Positions 34,348 to 42,968 of a DNA stretch of 64,000 bases are shown in pieces (within the stretch, counting starts at the first letter, position 1; each line of letters begins with the position of its first letter). Source of the stretch: JABDKJ01 sp964609215 (GTDB lineage: Bacteria > Bacteroidota > Bacteroidia > Flavobacteriales_D > JABDKJ01); the NCBI GenBank assembly GCA_964609215.1, contig CAZSQZ010000011.1, forward strand, positions 54,857 through 118,856. The letters run 5' to 3'. A program made the position numbers and the translations under genes. The notes under the pieces are model-generated. The model saw only the letters and a list, made by a program, of their open reading frames with translations, was not told where the DNA came from and did no database searches.

Positions 34348-34809
34348 ATGAAAAGATTAAAATACACCATCAAAGTAAATAGCCCGGTTGCTCAAGTGTA
34401 TGATAAAATGCTTGGCCTGAGTAATAAATCTACTTATGAGGAATGGACTTCTTTGTTTAGTCCAACATCTAGCTATGAGGGAAACTGGGATGAGGGAAGC
34501 AAAATGCTATTTACTTCCTTGGATGATAAGGGCGAAACTGCGGGTATGGTCTCTAGAGTCCTGGAAAATAAGACCAATACCTTTGTATCTATTCAGCATT
34601 ATGGAATGCTACAATCTGGTAAGGAAATAACAGAAGGACCAGAAGTTGATGGATGGGCCGGTAGCCTGGAGAATTATTCTTTTGAGGAAGAGGAAGGAAG
34701 CACAATTGTTTCCATGGAGATTGACACCGCTGAAGAATACAAAGAACAAATGGATCAACTGTATCCAAAAGTGCTGGAGAAATTAAAAGCTGTTTGCGAA
34801 GGAGAATAG
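34348..34809 (+). CDS. SRPBCC-domain (polyketide cyclase/AHSA1-like) protein
   Basis: A 153-residue START-like protein. It begins with the typical first strand 'LKYTIKVNSPVAQVYDKML' and a hydrophobic-cavity pattern ('YEEWTSLFSPTSSYEGNWDEGSKMLF'), and ends with the long C-terminal helix 'QMDQLYPKVLEKLKAVC'. Proteins of this superfamily bind hydrophobic ligands or act as co-chaperones; the ligand is unknown. It begins 16 bp after the preceding lipoprotein gene, so co-transcription is likely. About 200 bp downstream hold no gene I can support. Confidence 0.82.
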   Translation: MKRLKYTIKVNSPVAQVYDKMLGLSNKSTYEEWTSLFSPTSSYEGNWDEGSKMLFTSLDDKGETAGMVSRVLENKTNTFVSIQHYGMLQSGKEITEGPEVDGWAGSLENYSFEEEEGSTIVSMEIDTAEEYKEQMDQLYPKVLEKLKAVCEGE

Positions 34810-35016
34810 CTGATACTGAAAGGGGTTTGAAATGCAGTCTAGATTTTTGACCAATAACTTATACTTACCTAATATAAATGCAACTAAGGAATCCTATTTA
34901 TCCGCTTCAATTGCAATAAAACAGCCTTAGCATACAACTTAATTGTCGAAATTGTACTTTTAACCCAAATTGCTTTGCTTTTTGAAATGAAGCTAAAGCC
35001 ATCAAAGAAATTTTAC

Positions 35017-35508
35017 ATGAAAAATATATTCGTTCTTGCCCTGTTCTCTTTTGTCATCATTGGTTTGAATGCTCAAACCAAAAATGTTCCTTCAGTGGAC
35101 ATGAAGGATCTAAGCGGTAAGATCACTAATTCATCGGAATTTGATAATGAGGGTAAGCCATTCATTATAAACTTTTGGGCGACTTGGTGTTCTCCCTGTA
35201 AAAGAGAGTTGGATAATATTTCAGAGATATATGCAGAATGGCAGGAAGAAACGGGAGTGAAGATGTATGCCATATCCATTGATGATGCCAGAAGATCTAA
35301 ACAGGTAAAGCCTCATGTAGATGCAAGTGGTTGGGACTTTGAAGTTTTGTTGGATGAAAATTCCGACTTTAGAAGGGCGATGAATGTCAATAATCCACCC
35401 TATACTTTTCTAATCGATGGCAATGGAAAAATCGTTTATCAGCATGTTGGGTATTCTGAAGGTGATGAAGATGAACTTTATGAGCAAATCCTAGCATTGA
35501 CAAAATAA
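35017..35508 (+). CDS. TlpA-like periplasmic thioredoxin
   Basis: A 163-residue protein with a signal peptide (FVLALFSFVIIGLNAQ) and a TlpA/ResA-type thioredoxin domain with active site WCSPC (57-61) in 'NFWATWCSPCKREL' and the cis-Pro region 'NNPPYTFLID'. ATG 35017 was chosen because it places the signal peptide at the N-terminus. It probably reduces disulfides in the cell envelope. It is the first of a compact four-gene set with DUF6029, Omp28 and a beta-barrel gene (gaps of 4 and 1 bp, then an overlap). Omp28 itself has a CxxC motif, making it a candidate partner. Confidence 0.9.
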   Translation: MKNIFVLALFSFVIIGLNAQTKNVPSVDMKDLSGKITNSSEFDNEGKPFIINFWATWCSPCKRELDNISEIYAEWQEETGVKMYAISIDDARRSKQVKPHVDASGWDFEVLLDENSDFRRAMNVNNPPYTFLIDGNGKIVYQHVGYSEGDEDELYEQILALTK

Positions 35509-35512
35509 ATGT

Positions 35513-37246
35513 ATGTGCAAAAGACTATTTGCTAAACATCTTATCTTCTTCATTTTACTGCTCAGCTTCAATCAGCTTTTAGCTCAAGAAAATGCAATCG
35601 ATCCGGGGCAAATCAGCGGAAGCTTTCAAATTGACGCACAATATTATTCGGATGATTCTTTAACCGGGGCAATTCCTCCTGATGAAAATTTAGGTATGAA
35701 TGCATGGGCTTATCTTACCTATGTAAGAGCAAATTTTGAGGTGGGAGCGCGTTTTGAGGCATATACACCTGCATTATTGGGTTATCCAGCAAGTACTCAA
35801 GTAAGCTATGATGGCTCGGGCATCGGATACAGATATATAAAATACAGCAATGATATTTTGGAAGTTACCGCAGGAAATTTCTATGAGCAATTTGGTCTGG
35901 GAATGATTTTCAGGAGCTATGAAGAACGCTTCCTTGGAGTGGACAATGCTATGGATGGGGTGAGGCTCAAAATAAATCCTCTAAATGGTCTTTACTTAAA
36001 AGGTGTTTTGGGTAAGCAAAGAATAGGTTTTAACGATGGTTTTAACAATGGTCCCGGAATAGTAAGAGGAGGAGATATAGAATTAAATTTCAATGAAGCC
36101 TTCAAGGGTTTAGATTCCAGCAAAACATTTATTAGCGCTGGTGCCAGTTTCATTTCTAAGTTTGAAACGGATAATAGCTCTCTACTTATACTCCCCGAGA
36201 ATGTCGGAGCCTATGGAGGTAGAATAAGTGTTCAAAGAGGAAAAGTACAGTTCATTACTGAATACGCTCATAAAGAAAACGATCCCAATGTTTCCAACGG
36301 GAACATTTATAAAAATGGAGATGCCTTATTTTCCAACTTGACCTATTCTCAAAAAGGATTTGCTGCAAATGTTGCATTTACTTCAAAAGACAATATGCAA
36401 TTTCAAAGTAGCCGAGCTGTATCTCCATTTGACTTGAACGTGAATTATCTTCCAGCTCTAACCAAACAACATACCTATAATTTAGCTGCCACGCTTTATC
36501 CTTATGCCACGCAACCCAATGGTGAAATAGGTTATTCAGGAGAGGTCACCTATAAGTTCAATAAAAGAGCTAAGGCAAAAGGAAAATTGGAAGAATTATT
36601 AGGAGGGAAATACGGAACCAAAATTACTTTAAGCTATACACAACTTAATGATTTAGATACGACCCGAATTGTTCCTGCTGGAGTAACAGATACTATTCTG
36701 GACCCTACGCGACAAGGTTATTCAGTGAATTTTTTTAGAGCTGGTGAACGAACACTCATAAAGGATTTTCATCTGGAAATATATAAGAGAATCAGTAGGA
36801 AAACGAAGGTCAAGTACTCCTATTTTAACTTCGTCTTTAATCAGGGACAGATTCAAACAGGTGGAGAAGCAAAAGGTTTACCTAGCGTTTTTGCCGATAT
36901 TCATGTGGCAGAAATCGGACATAAAATAAAACCTAAACACCATATTAGGATAGAGCTACAACATTTGTCCACTAAACAAGATTCTGGAAATTGGTTTACC
37001 GGATTGGCGGAATATACCATATCTCCCAATTGGTCGTTTTCAGTAATGAATCAGTATAATTATGGAAATGAACATCCCAATGCAAGATTACATTATCCTA
37101 CCTTTGCTTTTGCTTATCTGCGCAATTCAACTCGACTGGAATTAAGAGCAGGAAGACAAAGAGCAGGTATTTTCTGTATTGGTGGAGTGTGCAGAACAGT
37201 TCCTGCAGCTACTGGATTGGCACTATCTGTAACAACACGTTTTTAG
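35513..37246 (+). CDS. DUF6029-type outer membrane protein
   Basis: A 577-residue protein with a signal peptide (about 1-24, ending LLAQ), 'GQISGSFQIDAQYYSDDS' at the mature start, then alternating beta-strand patterns to a C-terminal aromatic residue (LSVTTRF), as expected of a large outer-membrane beta-barrel. 'AGNFYEQFGLGMIFRSYEERFLGVDNAMDG' read in pieces is characteristic of the Bacteroidota DUF6029 family. Function unknown; it is consistently adjacent to Omp28 and TlpA-type genes, as here. Confidence 0.85.
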   Translation: MCKRLFAKHLIFFILLLSFNQLLAQENAIDPGQISGSFQIDAQYYSDDSLTGAIPPDENLGMNAWAYLTYVRANFEVGARFEAYTPALLGYPASTQVSYDGSGIGYRYIKYSNDILEVTAGNFYEQFGLGMIFRSYEERFLGVDNAMDGVRLKINPLNGLYLKGVLGKQRIGFNDGFNNGPGIVRGGDIELNFNEAFKGLDSSKTFISAGASFISKFETDNSSLLILPENVGAYGGRISVQRGKVQFITEYAHKENDPNVSNGNIYKNGDALFSNLTYSQKGFAANVAFTSKDNMQFQSSRAVSPFDLNVNYLPALTKQHTYNLAATLYPYATQPNGEIGYSGEVTYKFNKRAKAKGKLEELLGGKYGTKITLSYTQLNDLDTTRIVPAGVTDTILDPTRQGYSVNFFRAGERTLIKDFHLEIYKRISRKTKVKYSYFNFVFNQGQIQTGGEAKGLPSVFADIHVAEIGHKIKPKHHIRIELQHLSTKQDSGNWFTGLAEYTISPNWSFSVMNQYNYGNEHPNARLHYPTFAFAYLRNSTRLELRAGRQRAGIFCIGGVCRTVPAATGLALSVTTRF

Positions 37247-37247
37247 A

Positions 37248-38123
37248 ATGAGATTAGCATCTATCATATTATTACTTCTTATTTTCAACTCTTGCGACAG
37301 GGTTGAATTTCCTAATGAAACACAAGAAGAAACTTGTCTGAGTTCAAGCAATCAAGTCATTCCAAGAAATGTAATTGTAGAGGATTTTACGGGTTTTAGA
37401 TGTGTCAATTGTCCTTCTGCTTCAAATACCCTTGAACAACTTCAAGGCATTTATGGAGACCAGCTGATTCCAGTTGGAGTTCATGTGGTCGATTTTTTTT
37501 CGGAGCCACAGGCGAACCCAACATATCCCGGACTTTTCGTTACGGATTATCGCACTCCAGATGGGGCTGAATACGAAAATGCTTTTGGAATTCTGGGGAT
37601 TCCAGTTGGAACAGTAAATAGAACAAAAGAAAATGGTTCTCTTCTTTCAAGCTATGGGGCCTGGGATGGTAAAGTTGGAGAATTGCTTGCTATTCCAGCA
37701 GACCTTGCTATTAAAATCAAAAAGGCGGAATACACTTCTTCTTCTAACAGTATTCAAGTAGAGGTTGATGCCATACTGGCGAATTCATTGGACGGGAACT
37801 ATAACATGACCATTTATCTGGTAGAAGACAGCATTTTAGATGGTCAATTTGATACTTCGGAAGTAATAGAAGATTATGTGCACCGACATGTTTTGAGAGG
37901 GACATTGAATGGAACATGGGGCAATCCCATATTCTCAGATAGATGTGCTGGTGATTCCATTCGATTTGCTGGAAACTATAGCCTTCCTTCTTCCATAAAC
38001 AGTGCACCCAATCCAAATCCGGATATAGACATAAGCAAATGTGAAATTGTAGCTTATATTTACAAAACAGGATTTGAAGAATATGAAATTATACAAGCCC
38101 AAAGGAAAGATGTCGATTTCTAA
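37248..38123 (+). CDS. Omp28-related outer membrane lipoprotein
   Basis: A 291-residue lipoprotein (LLLLIFNSC, Cys about 16). The Omp28 domain contains 'VEDFTGFRCVNCPSAS' with a thioredoxin-like CxxC and 'QLIPVGVHVVDFF', the hallmark of the family, and 'YRTPDGAEYENAFGILGIPVGTVNR'. The N-terminal part resembles a thioredoxin fold and the C-terminal part is beta-rich. Its gene lies 1 bp after the DUF6029 gene and overlaps the following beta-barrel gene. A redox-linked role at the outer membrane is inferred. Confidence 0.85.
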   Translation: MRLASIILLLLIFNSCDRVEFPNETQEETCLSSSNQVIPRNVIVEDFTGFRCVNCPSASNTLEQLQGIYGDQLIPVGVHVVDFFSEPQANPTYPGLFVTDYRTPDGAEYENAFGILGIPVGTVNRTKENGSLLSSYGAWDGKVGELLAIPADLAIKIKKAEYTSSSNSIQVEVDAILANSLDGNYNMTIYLVEDSILDGQFDTSEVIEDYVHRHVLRGTLNGTWGNPIFSDRCAGDSIRFAGNYSLPSSINSAPNPNPDIDISKCEIVAYIYKTGFEEYEIIQAQRKDVDF

Positions 38124-38745
38124 AGCGACAATTATTCTCTTCTCTTTTTTTTCAATCATTCAGTTACAAGCCCAGGAAGAAGGTTTTCTATTAGGTCTTA
38201 GAATTGGAGGTGTTGGCTCTCAGGTTGCAGGCGATGGATTTGGTGGTTTTGATCGTTTGGGTTTCTTTGCGGGACCTAGTGTAGAGAGAAGACTCAATGA
38301 AAAAAATAGCTTTGAAGTAGGCCTACAGTATATTTTAAAAGGAAGCAGAAAGAATATCAATCCAGATAGAGGTGACTTTATTTCTTACCGACTTAATCTT
38401 TCCTATGTTGAAATGCCTATACTCTATAAGCTTCATCAAAGAAACTTTGTTTATTCAGTTGGAATTGGACCTGAATTTCTGATTAGTACAAAAGAAATAG
38501 ATAATGATGGAGTGGAGCTAAATACGCGAGACCAGTTTAACGATATTTCTCTTAGCCTCTATTTAGGCATGGATTATTCAATTACAGATCAATCTTTTAT
38601 TAGCTTCAGATTCTCTAATTCCCTTACTCCTCTAAGAAATGGAATTGCTACGGGAACAAATCAGCTTAATTTTTGGCGTAGAATCTTCAATCAAGGTCAA
38701 TATAATACGGTCATAGAATTTGGATATAAGCGACTCATCGGATAA
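38110..38745 (+). CDS. PorT-like outer membrane beta-barrel protein
   Basis: An approximately 211-residue protein: signal peptide 'ATIILFSFFSIIQLQAQ', then an eight-strand barrel pattern ('GLRIGGVGSQVAG', 'FEVGLQYILKGSRK', 'YVEMPILYKLH', 'VYSVGIGPEFLIS') like the PorT/OmpA-barrel proteins of Bacteroidota. Possible starts are ATG 38083 or ATG 38110, both inside the end of the Omp28 gene; the second places the signal peptide best and gives a 14-bp overlap. Last gene of the TlpA-DUF6029-Omp28 set. Confidence 0.82.
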   Translation: MSISKATIILFSFFSIIQLQAQEEGFLLGLRIGGVGSQVAGDGFGGFDRLGFFAGPSVERRLNEKNSFEVGLQYILKGSRKNINPDRGDFISYRLNLSYVEMPILYKLHQRNFVYSVGIGPEFLISTKEIDNDGVELNTRDQFNDISLSLYLGMDYSITDQSFISFRFSNSLTPLRNGIATGTNQLNFWRRIFNQGQYNTVIEFGYKRLIG

Positions 38746-38821
38746 TAAATGATGTATATCAGCGTTTTGATTAGGTTCAGTTTTTAGTCAAAAATTGTTC
38801 ATTAAATTGCAGGATTCAACC

Positions 38822-38852
38822 TTTGTTAATTAATTGTTAAGACCTATATTTA
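38822..38852 (+). promoter_or_regulatory. Bacteroidota-type promoter for the small gene at 38868
   Basis: TTTG (38822-38825), 19-bp spacer, then TATATTTA (38845-38852), one base off TAnnTTTG. The next ATG is 15 bp downstream. Spacing is ideal for the Bacteroidota sigma factor. Found by eye. Confidence 0.45.
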
Positions 38853-38867
38853 AATCAATAAACACTA

Positions 38868-39071
38868 ATGCACATGTTGGAATTCAGTAAAAGTATCCTC
38901 AAAAAAGTAAGTTTCGACCGCCAACTATTTAAGAAAGAGTTAATTAAGTCTTTCAAATGGTTAAGTAAAGACGAAATTTCTTTGTTGAAGGTATGGTGCA
39001 TTGCACAGTTTGGCTCTCAATATGCAGATGTTATCGTAGAAGCTTTTGACAGATCACCTTTTATGGTCTAA
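38868..39071 (+). CDS. Small conserved hypothetical protein
   Basis: A 67-residue protein (65 if started at the second ATG, 38874): basic N-terminal half with 'FDRQLFKKELIKSFKWLSKDE', hydrophobic 'ISLLKVWCIAQFG' in the middle, acidic tail. I recall similar short proteins across Bacteroidota ('KELIKxxxWLxxDEExxLKxWCxxxFG'), function unknown. A well-placed promoter supports expression. Its 3' end overlaps the convergent queG stop by 4 bp. Confidence 0.65.
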   Translation: MHMLEFSKSILKKVSFDRQLFKKELIKSFKWLSKDEISLLKVWCIAQFGSQYADVIVEAFDRSPFMV

Positions 39072-40000
39072 TTCTTTTTTATAAAAGCTAAATTTCTCTT
39101 TAACCCTTCATATTTAGTTCGCTTTACAGCGGAATCTCTAAATACTTTTTTGAATACCCCTTCACTTAAATCATACCAATCAGATTTGGTCATATCCAGT
39201 AATTTTGAATGCGGATTGAATAAAGGTTCTGAGTGCGGTTTGGAAAATCTGTTCCAGGGACAAACATCCTGGCAAATATCACATCCGAAAGCCCAATCCT
39301 GAAATTTGCCTTTCATTTCAATTGGAATAGCTTCTTTCAGTTCAATGGTAAAATAGGAAATGCATTTACTTCCATCTATTTGATAGGGGTCAGTTAAGGC
39401 ATCTGTAGGACAGGCATCTATGCAAGCGGTGCAACTTCCACAATGATCTGTAACCGGAGTATCATATTCCAATTCTATATCCAGGAGTAGCTCAGCGATA
39501 AAAAAATAGGAGCCCTCTTTTTTACTTAGAAGGTTAGTGTGTTTTCCTACCCAACCCAAGCCACTCTTTTTTGCCCATACTTTATCCATAACAGGAGCGC
39601 TATCCACAAAACACCTTCCTCCAACTTCGCCTATTTCCTCTTGAATCGACTTTAATAATTCTTTGAGCTTATGTTTAATGACAAAGTGATAATCCTTACC
39701 ATAAGCATACTTAGAAATCTTTGGTGCATTGGGGTTTTGTTGCTCTTGAGGATAATAATTTAAAAGGAGAGATATGACCGATTTACAACCATCAACCAGT
39801 TTTCTAGGGTCCAGTCTTTTATCAAAATGGTTTTCCATATAGGCCATTTTACCATTCCGCTTTTCCTTTAGCCATTGATCTAAATGTCTTGCCTCTTCTT
39901 CTAAAAAATCTGCTTTAGAGATTCCACACTTAAAAAAACCCAATTTCTTAGCCTCTTCTTTTATAAACTGGCTGTACTTTGATTTGAGTTGTTTATTCAT
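39068..40000 (-). CDS. queG: Epoxyqueuosine reductase QueG
   Basis: A 310-residue protein: an N-terminal cobalamin-binding region, then two 4Fe-4S clusters in 'CGSCTACIDACPTDAL' and 'CDICQDVCPWN', the family hallmark (CxxCxxxCxxxCP). 'WLKEKRNGKMAYMENHFDKRLDPRKL' read in parts is the conserved N-terminal signature. QueG performs the last step of queuosine synthesis in tRNA. It is shorter than E. coli QueG (~379) because it lacks the C-terminal HEAT-like extension, usual in Bacteroidota. Downstream of ruvB with a 67-bp gap. Confidence 0.95.
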   Translation of the reverse strand: MNKQLKSKYSQFIKEEAKKLGFFKCGISKADFLEEEARHLDQWLKEKRNGKMAYMENHFDKRLDPRKLVDGCKSVISLLLNYYPQEQQNPNAPKISKYAYGKDYHFVIKHKLKELLKSIQEEIGEVGGRCFVDSAPVMDKVWAKKSGLGWVGKHTNLLSKKEGSYFFIAELLLDIELEYDTPVTDHCGSCTACIDACPTDALTDPYQIDGSKCISYFTIELKEAIPIEMKGKFQDWAFGCDICQDVCPWNRFSKPHSEPLFNPHSKLLDMTKSDWYDLSEGVFKKVFRDSAVKRTKYEGLKRNLAFIKKN

Positions 40001-40067
40001 TTTTAATTGGAGTTTCTTCTCCGGCTATTAAGGAAGCAATCTTCTTTATTAAAAGATTCAAATAGCA

Positions 40068-41090
40068 CTAGAAAAGCGTATCCGCTTTATGCGCGGGTAA
40101 TTTCCCTAAATGTTTATAGGCAGCATCTGTACATTGTCTACCTCTGGGCGTTCTTACCAGAAAGCCCTCCATAATTAAAAAGGGTTCATAGACTTCTTCA
40201 ATGGTTCCTGCATCCTCTCCTACCGCAGTACTTATCGTATTCAAGCCAACTGGACCGCCTTTAAATTTATCTATGATAGTCGTTAAAATTCGATTGTCCA
40301 TTTCATCCAATCCGTGGTTGTCAACATTGAGTGCCTTAAGTCCGAACTTGGTGATTTCAAGGTCTATATTACCATCCCCTTTTATTTGAGCAAAATCCCT
40401 AATCCTTCTCAACAATGCATTTGCTATTCTTGGCGTTCCTCTACTCCTTCTTCCTATTTCATTCGAAGCATTGTCTCTAATAGGTACTCCCAGAATTCCA
40501 GATGAACGCGTAATGATTTTCTGCATGGTTTTCACATCATAGTAACTCAAACGCGAGTTAATGCCAAAGCGGGCTCTTAGAGGCGCTGTGAGCAATCCTG
40601 AACGTGTTGTAGCACCAATTAAGGTAAATGGATTTAAAGCTATTTGTACGGTTCGTGCATTGGGTCCGGAATCAATGACCAAATCAATTTGATAATCTTC
40701 CATAGCGGAATACAAATATTCCTCGATGACAGGACTCATTCTATGAATCTCGTCTATAAACAAAACATCATTTTCTTCCAAATTGGTGAGCAGACCTGCC
40801 AGATCACCAGGCTTATCCAATACGGGGCCTGAGGTGGTTTTAATGTTAACACCCAGTTCATTTGCTATGATATAAGCCAAAGTGGTTTTTCCCAATCCTG
40901 GAGGGCCATGCAATAAGACATGATCTAAAGCCTCTCTTCTCTTTTTTGCAGCAGCAACAAATACTTTCAAATTATCTACTACCTGGGGCTGTCCTGTGAA
41001 TTCATGAAAGCCTTGAGGGCGGAGTACATTCTCAAACTCGGCATCGTTGGACGTTTCTCCTTCGGATCGGATATCAAACTCATCACTCAT
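40068..41090 (-). CDS. ruvB: Holliday junction branch migration helicase RuvB
   Basis: A 340-residue AAA+ ATPase. 'RPQGFHEFTGQPQVVDNLKVF' opens the protein, Walker A is 'GPPGLGKTT', Walker B 'VLFIDEIHRM', sensor 1 'LIGATTRSGLL' with the arginine-finger region 'PLRARFGI', and a C-terminal winged helix ends 'LVRTPRGRQCT'. Standard length. It forms hexameric rings driving branch migration with RuvA. Located just beyond the terminator of the cox operon, with its own likely promoter. Confidence 0.97.
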   Translation of the reverse strand: MSDEFDIRSEGETSNDAEFENVLRPQGFHEFTGQPQVVDNLKVFVAAAKKRREALDHVLLHGPPGLGKTTLAYIIANELGVNIKTTSGPVLDKPGDLAGLLTNLEENDVLFIDEIHRMSPVIEEYLYSAMEDYQIDLVIDSGPNARTVQIALNPFTLIGATTRSGLLTAPLRARFGINSRLSYYDVKTMQKIITRSSGILGVPIRDNASNEIGRRSRGTPRIANALLRRIRDFAQIKGDGNIDLEITKFGLKALNVDNHGLDEMDNRILTTIIDKFKGGPVGLNTISTAVGEDAGTIEEVYEPFLIMEGFLVRTPRGRQCTDAAYKHLGKLPAHKADTLF

Positions 41091-41095
41091 CTCAA

Positions 41096-41103
41096 CAAAT
41101 ATA
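41096..41103 (-). promoter_or_regulatory. -7 promoter element for ruvB
   Basis: On the minus strand TATATTTG matches TAnnTTTG exactly and lies 5 bp before the ruvB ATG (41090), so the transcript would be leaderless or nearly so. No good -33 TTG at the usual spacing. Confidence 0.4.
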
Positions 41104-41140
41104 ATGGATAGAAGGATTAGAAACTGAAATTTGTTTCAAC

Positions 41141-41180
41141 AAAAAACCCCTAATCGATTTATAAAATCTCATTAGGGGTT
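41141..41180 (-). terminator. Strong hairpin terminator of the act-cox operon
   Basis: AACCCCTAAT (41145-41154) is perfectly complementary to ATTAGGGGTT (41171-41180), with an inner GATTT/AAATC stem (41156-41160 with 41164-41168). Read on the minus strand it is followed by a run of T (41141-41146) and starts 9 bp after the CoxA stop. A Rho-independent terminator separating the respiratory operon from ruvB. Confidence 0.9.
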
Positions 41181-41189
41181 CTAATTTTT

Positions 41190-42968
41190 TTAGTGGCCGT
41201 CTTCCTCTCCATCCTCCAGAGGAACTGTCTGTGGAACAAAATCATCTGGCTTACCTGGCTTGCTATAGTCATAAGGCCATCTGTGAACCACAGGAAGTGG
41301 ACCAGGCCAGTTTCCATGGATATGTTCTACTGGTGTAGTCCATTCCAAAGTATTCGATTTCCAAGGATTCTGAATTGCTTTTTGACCTCTGAATACAGAG
41401 TAAAAGAAATTCAACAAGAATATTCCCTGTCCCACAGCAGCGATAATCGCAAAGACCGTAATGATAACATTTAAGTCAACCAAGGTTGGATTATTAAACA
41501 TATCAATCACACTCTGGTCATAATATCTTCTTGGTGATCCAGCAATTCCGACAAAGTGCATAGGCAAGAATACACCGAAGGCACAAACGATGGTTACCCA
41601 AAAATGGGCATACCCCATCCTGTTATTCATCATCTTCCCAAATAATTTAGGGAACCAATGATAAATCCCTGCAAACATTCCGAAGATTGCGGACATTCCC
41701 ATTACAACATGGAAGTGAGCAACAACGAAATAGTTATCGTGAATTGGAATATCCAATGATGAATCCGCTAAGATAATCCCAGTTACACCACCGGTAATAA
41801 AGGTTGAAACCAAACCAATCGAGAAAAGCATGGCGGGTGTTAACACCAAATTACCCTTCCAGAGCGTGGTTATGTAATTAAACACCTTGACGGCCGAGGG
41901 TATGGCTATCAGTAAGGTGGTAAATACAAATACTCCTCCTAAGAAAGGATTCATTCCTGTTACGAACATGTGGTGTCCCCAAACGATGAACGAAAGGAAA
42001 CCAATCGCCAAGATAGATCCAATCATGGCCTTATAACCAAAGATCGGCTTTCTTGCATTGGTGGATATAATTTCAGAACTAATTCCCAATGCTGGAAGCA
42101 ATACGATATATACCTCTGGATGTCCAAGGAACCAGAATAAATGCTGATAAAGAATAGGTGAACCTCCACCAAAATCTAAAGCTTCTCCTGCGATATGAAT
42201 ATCGGATAGGTAGAAACTTGTTCCCATGGATCTATCCATTATTAAAAGCAGCACTGCTGCAAATAATACTGGGAAAGAAAGTACTCCTAAAATAGCGGTT
42301 ACAAATAATGCCCAAACTGTTAATGGTAGTCTGGTCATTTTCATTCCTTTTGTTCTCAGGTTGATGATTGTAACAATATAGTTCAATCCTCCAAGAAGCG
42401 AAGAAACAACGAACATGGACATTGAAATCAACCAAAGTGTCATTCCCATTCCAGAACCGGGCATGGCTTGGGGGAGTGCACTCAAGGGTGGGTAAATAGT
42501 CCAACCACCGCTGGCGGCTCCACCTTCCACAAATAATGAGAATATCATTATCACACTGGAAAGTAAAAAGAACCAATATGAAAGCATATTCAAGAAACCA
42601 GAAGCCATATCCCTAGCACCAATTTGCAATGGAATGAGAAGGTTGGCAAATGTTCCAGAAAGACCACCAGTCAATACAAAGAATACCATTATAGTACCGT
42701 GTATTGTTACCAGAGCCAAATATGCATTCTTATCTAAAACTCCATCTGGAGCCCATCTATCACCTAAAAAGAAATTTAAAATTTCAAAACCTTCATTTGG
42801 CCAAGCCAATTGAAGTCTAAACAAAACAGACATCATCATCGCAACAATTGCCATGAAAATAGCAGTCACCAAAAACTGCCTAGAGATCATCTTGTGATCC
42901 ATACTAAAGATGTACTTGCTTATGAAGCTCTCTTTATGATGATGTACGTCATGAGCATCCGCCCCCAT
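41190..42968 (-). CDS. ctaD: Cytochrome c oxidase subunit I (aa3-type)
   Basis: A 592-residue heme-copper oxidase, family A. Heme a ligands are H90 and H420, heme a3 H418, CuB ligands H283, H332 and H333, with the His-Tyr crosslink motif HPEVY (283-287). The K-channel lysine K361 ('PSAVKVFN'), the D-channel D120 ('GARDM') and E285 are present, so both proton routes of type A1 enzymes are retained. It reduces O2 to water while pumping protons. Last gene of the ACIII operon; its ATG shares one base with the CoxB stop. Subunits III and IV are not in the window. Confidence 0.96.
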   Translation of the reverse strand: MGADAHDVHHHKESFISKYIFSMDHKMISRQFLVTAIFMAIVAMMMSVLFRLQLAWPNEGFEILNFFLGDRWAPDGVLDKNAYLALVTIHGTIMVFFVLTGGLSGTFANLLIPLQIGARDMASGFLNMLSYWFFLLSSVIMIFSLFVEGGAASGGWTIYPPLSALPQAMPGSGMGMTLWLISMSMFVVSSLLGGLNYIVTIINLRTKGMKMTRLPLTVWALFVTAILGVLSFPVLFAAVLLLIMDRSMGTSFYLSDIHIAGEALDFGGGSPILYQHLFWFLGHPEVYIVLLPALGISSEIISTNARKPIFGYKAMIGSILAIGFLSFIVWGHHMFVTGMNPFLGGVFVFTTLLIAIPSAVKVFNYITTLWKGNLVLTPAMLFSIGLVSTFITGGVTGIILADSSLDIPIHDNYFVVAHFHVVMGMSAIFGMFAGIYHWFPKLFGKMMNNRMGYAHFWVTIVCAFGVFLPMHFVGIAGSPRRYYDQSVIDMFNNPTLVDLNVIITVFAIIAAVGQGIFLLNFFYSVFRGQKAIQNPWKSNTLEWTTPVEHIHGNWPGPLPVVHRWPYDYSKPGKPDDFVPQTVPLEDGEEDGH

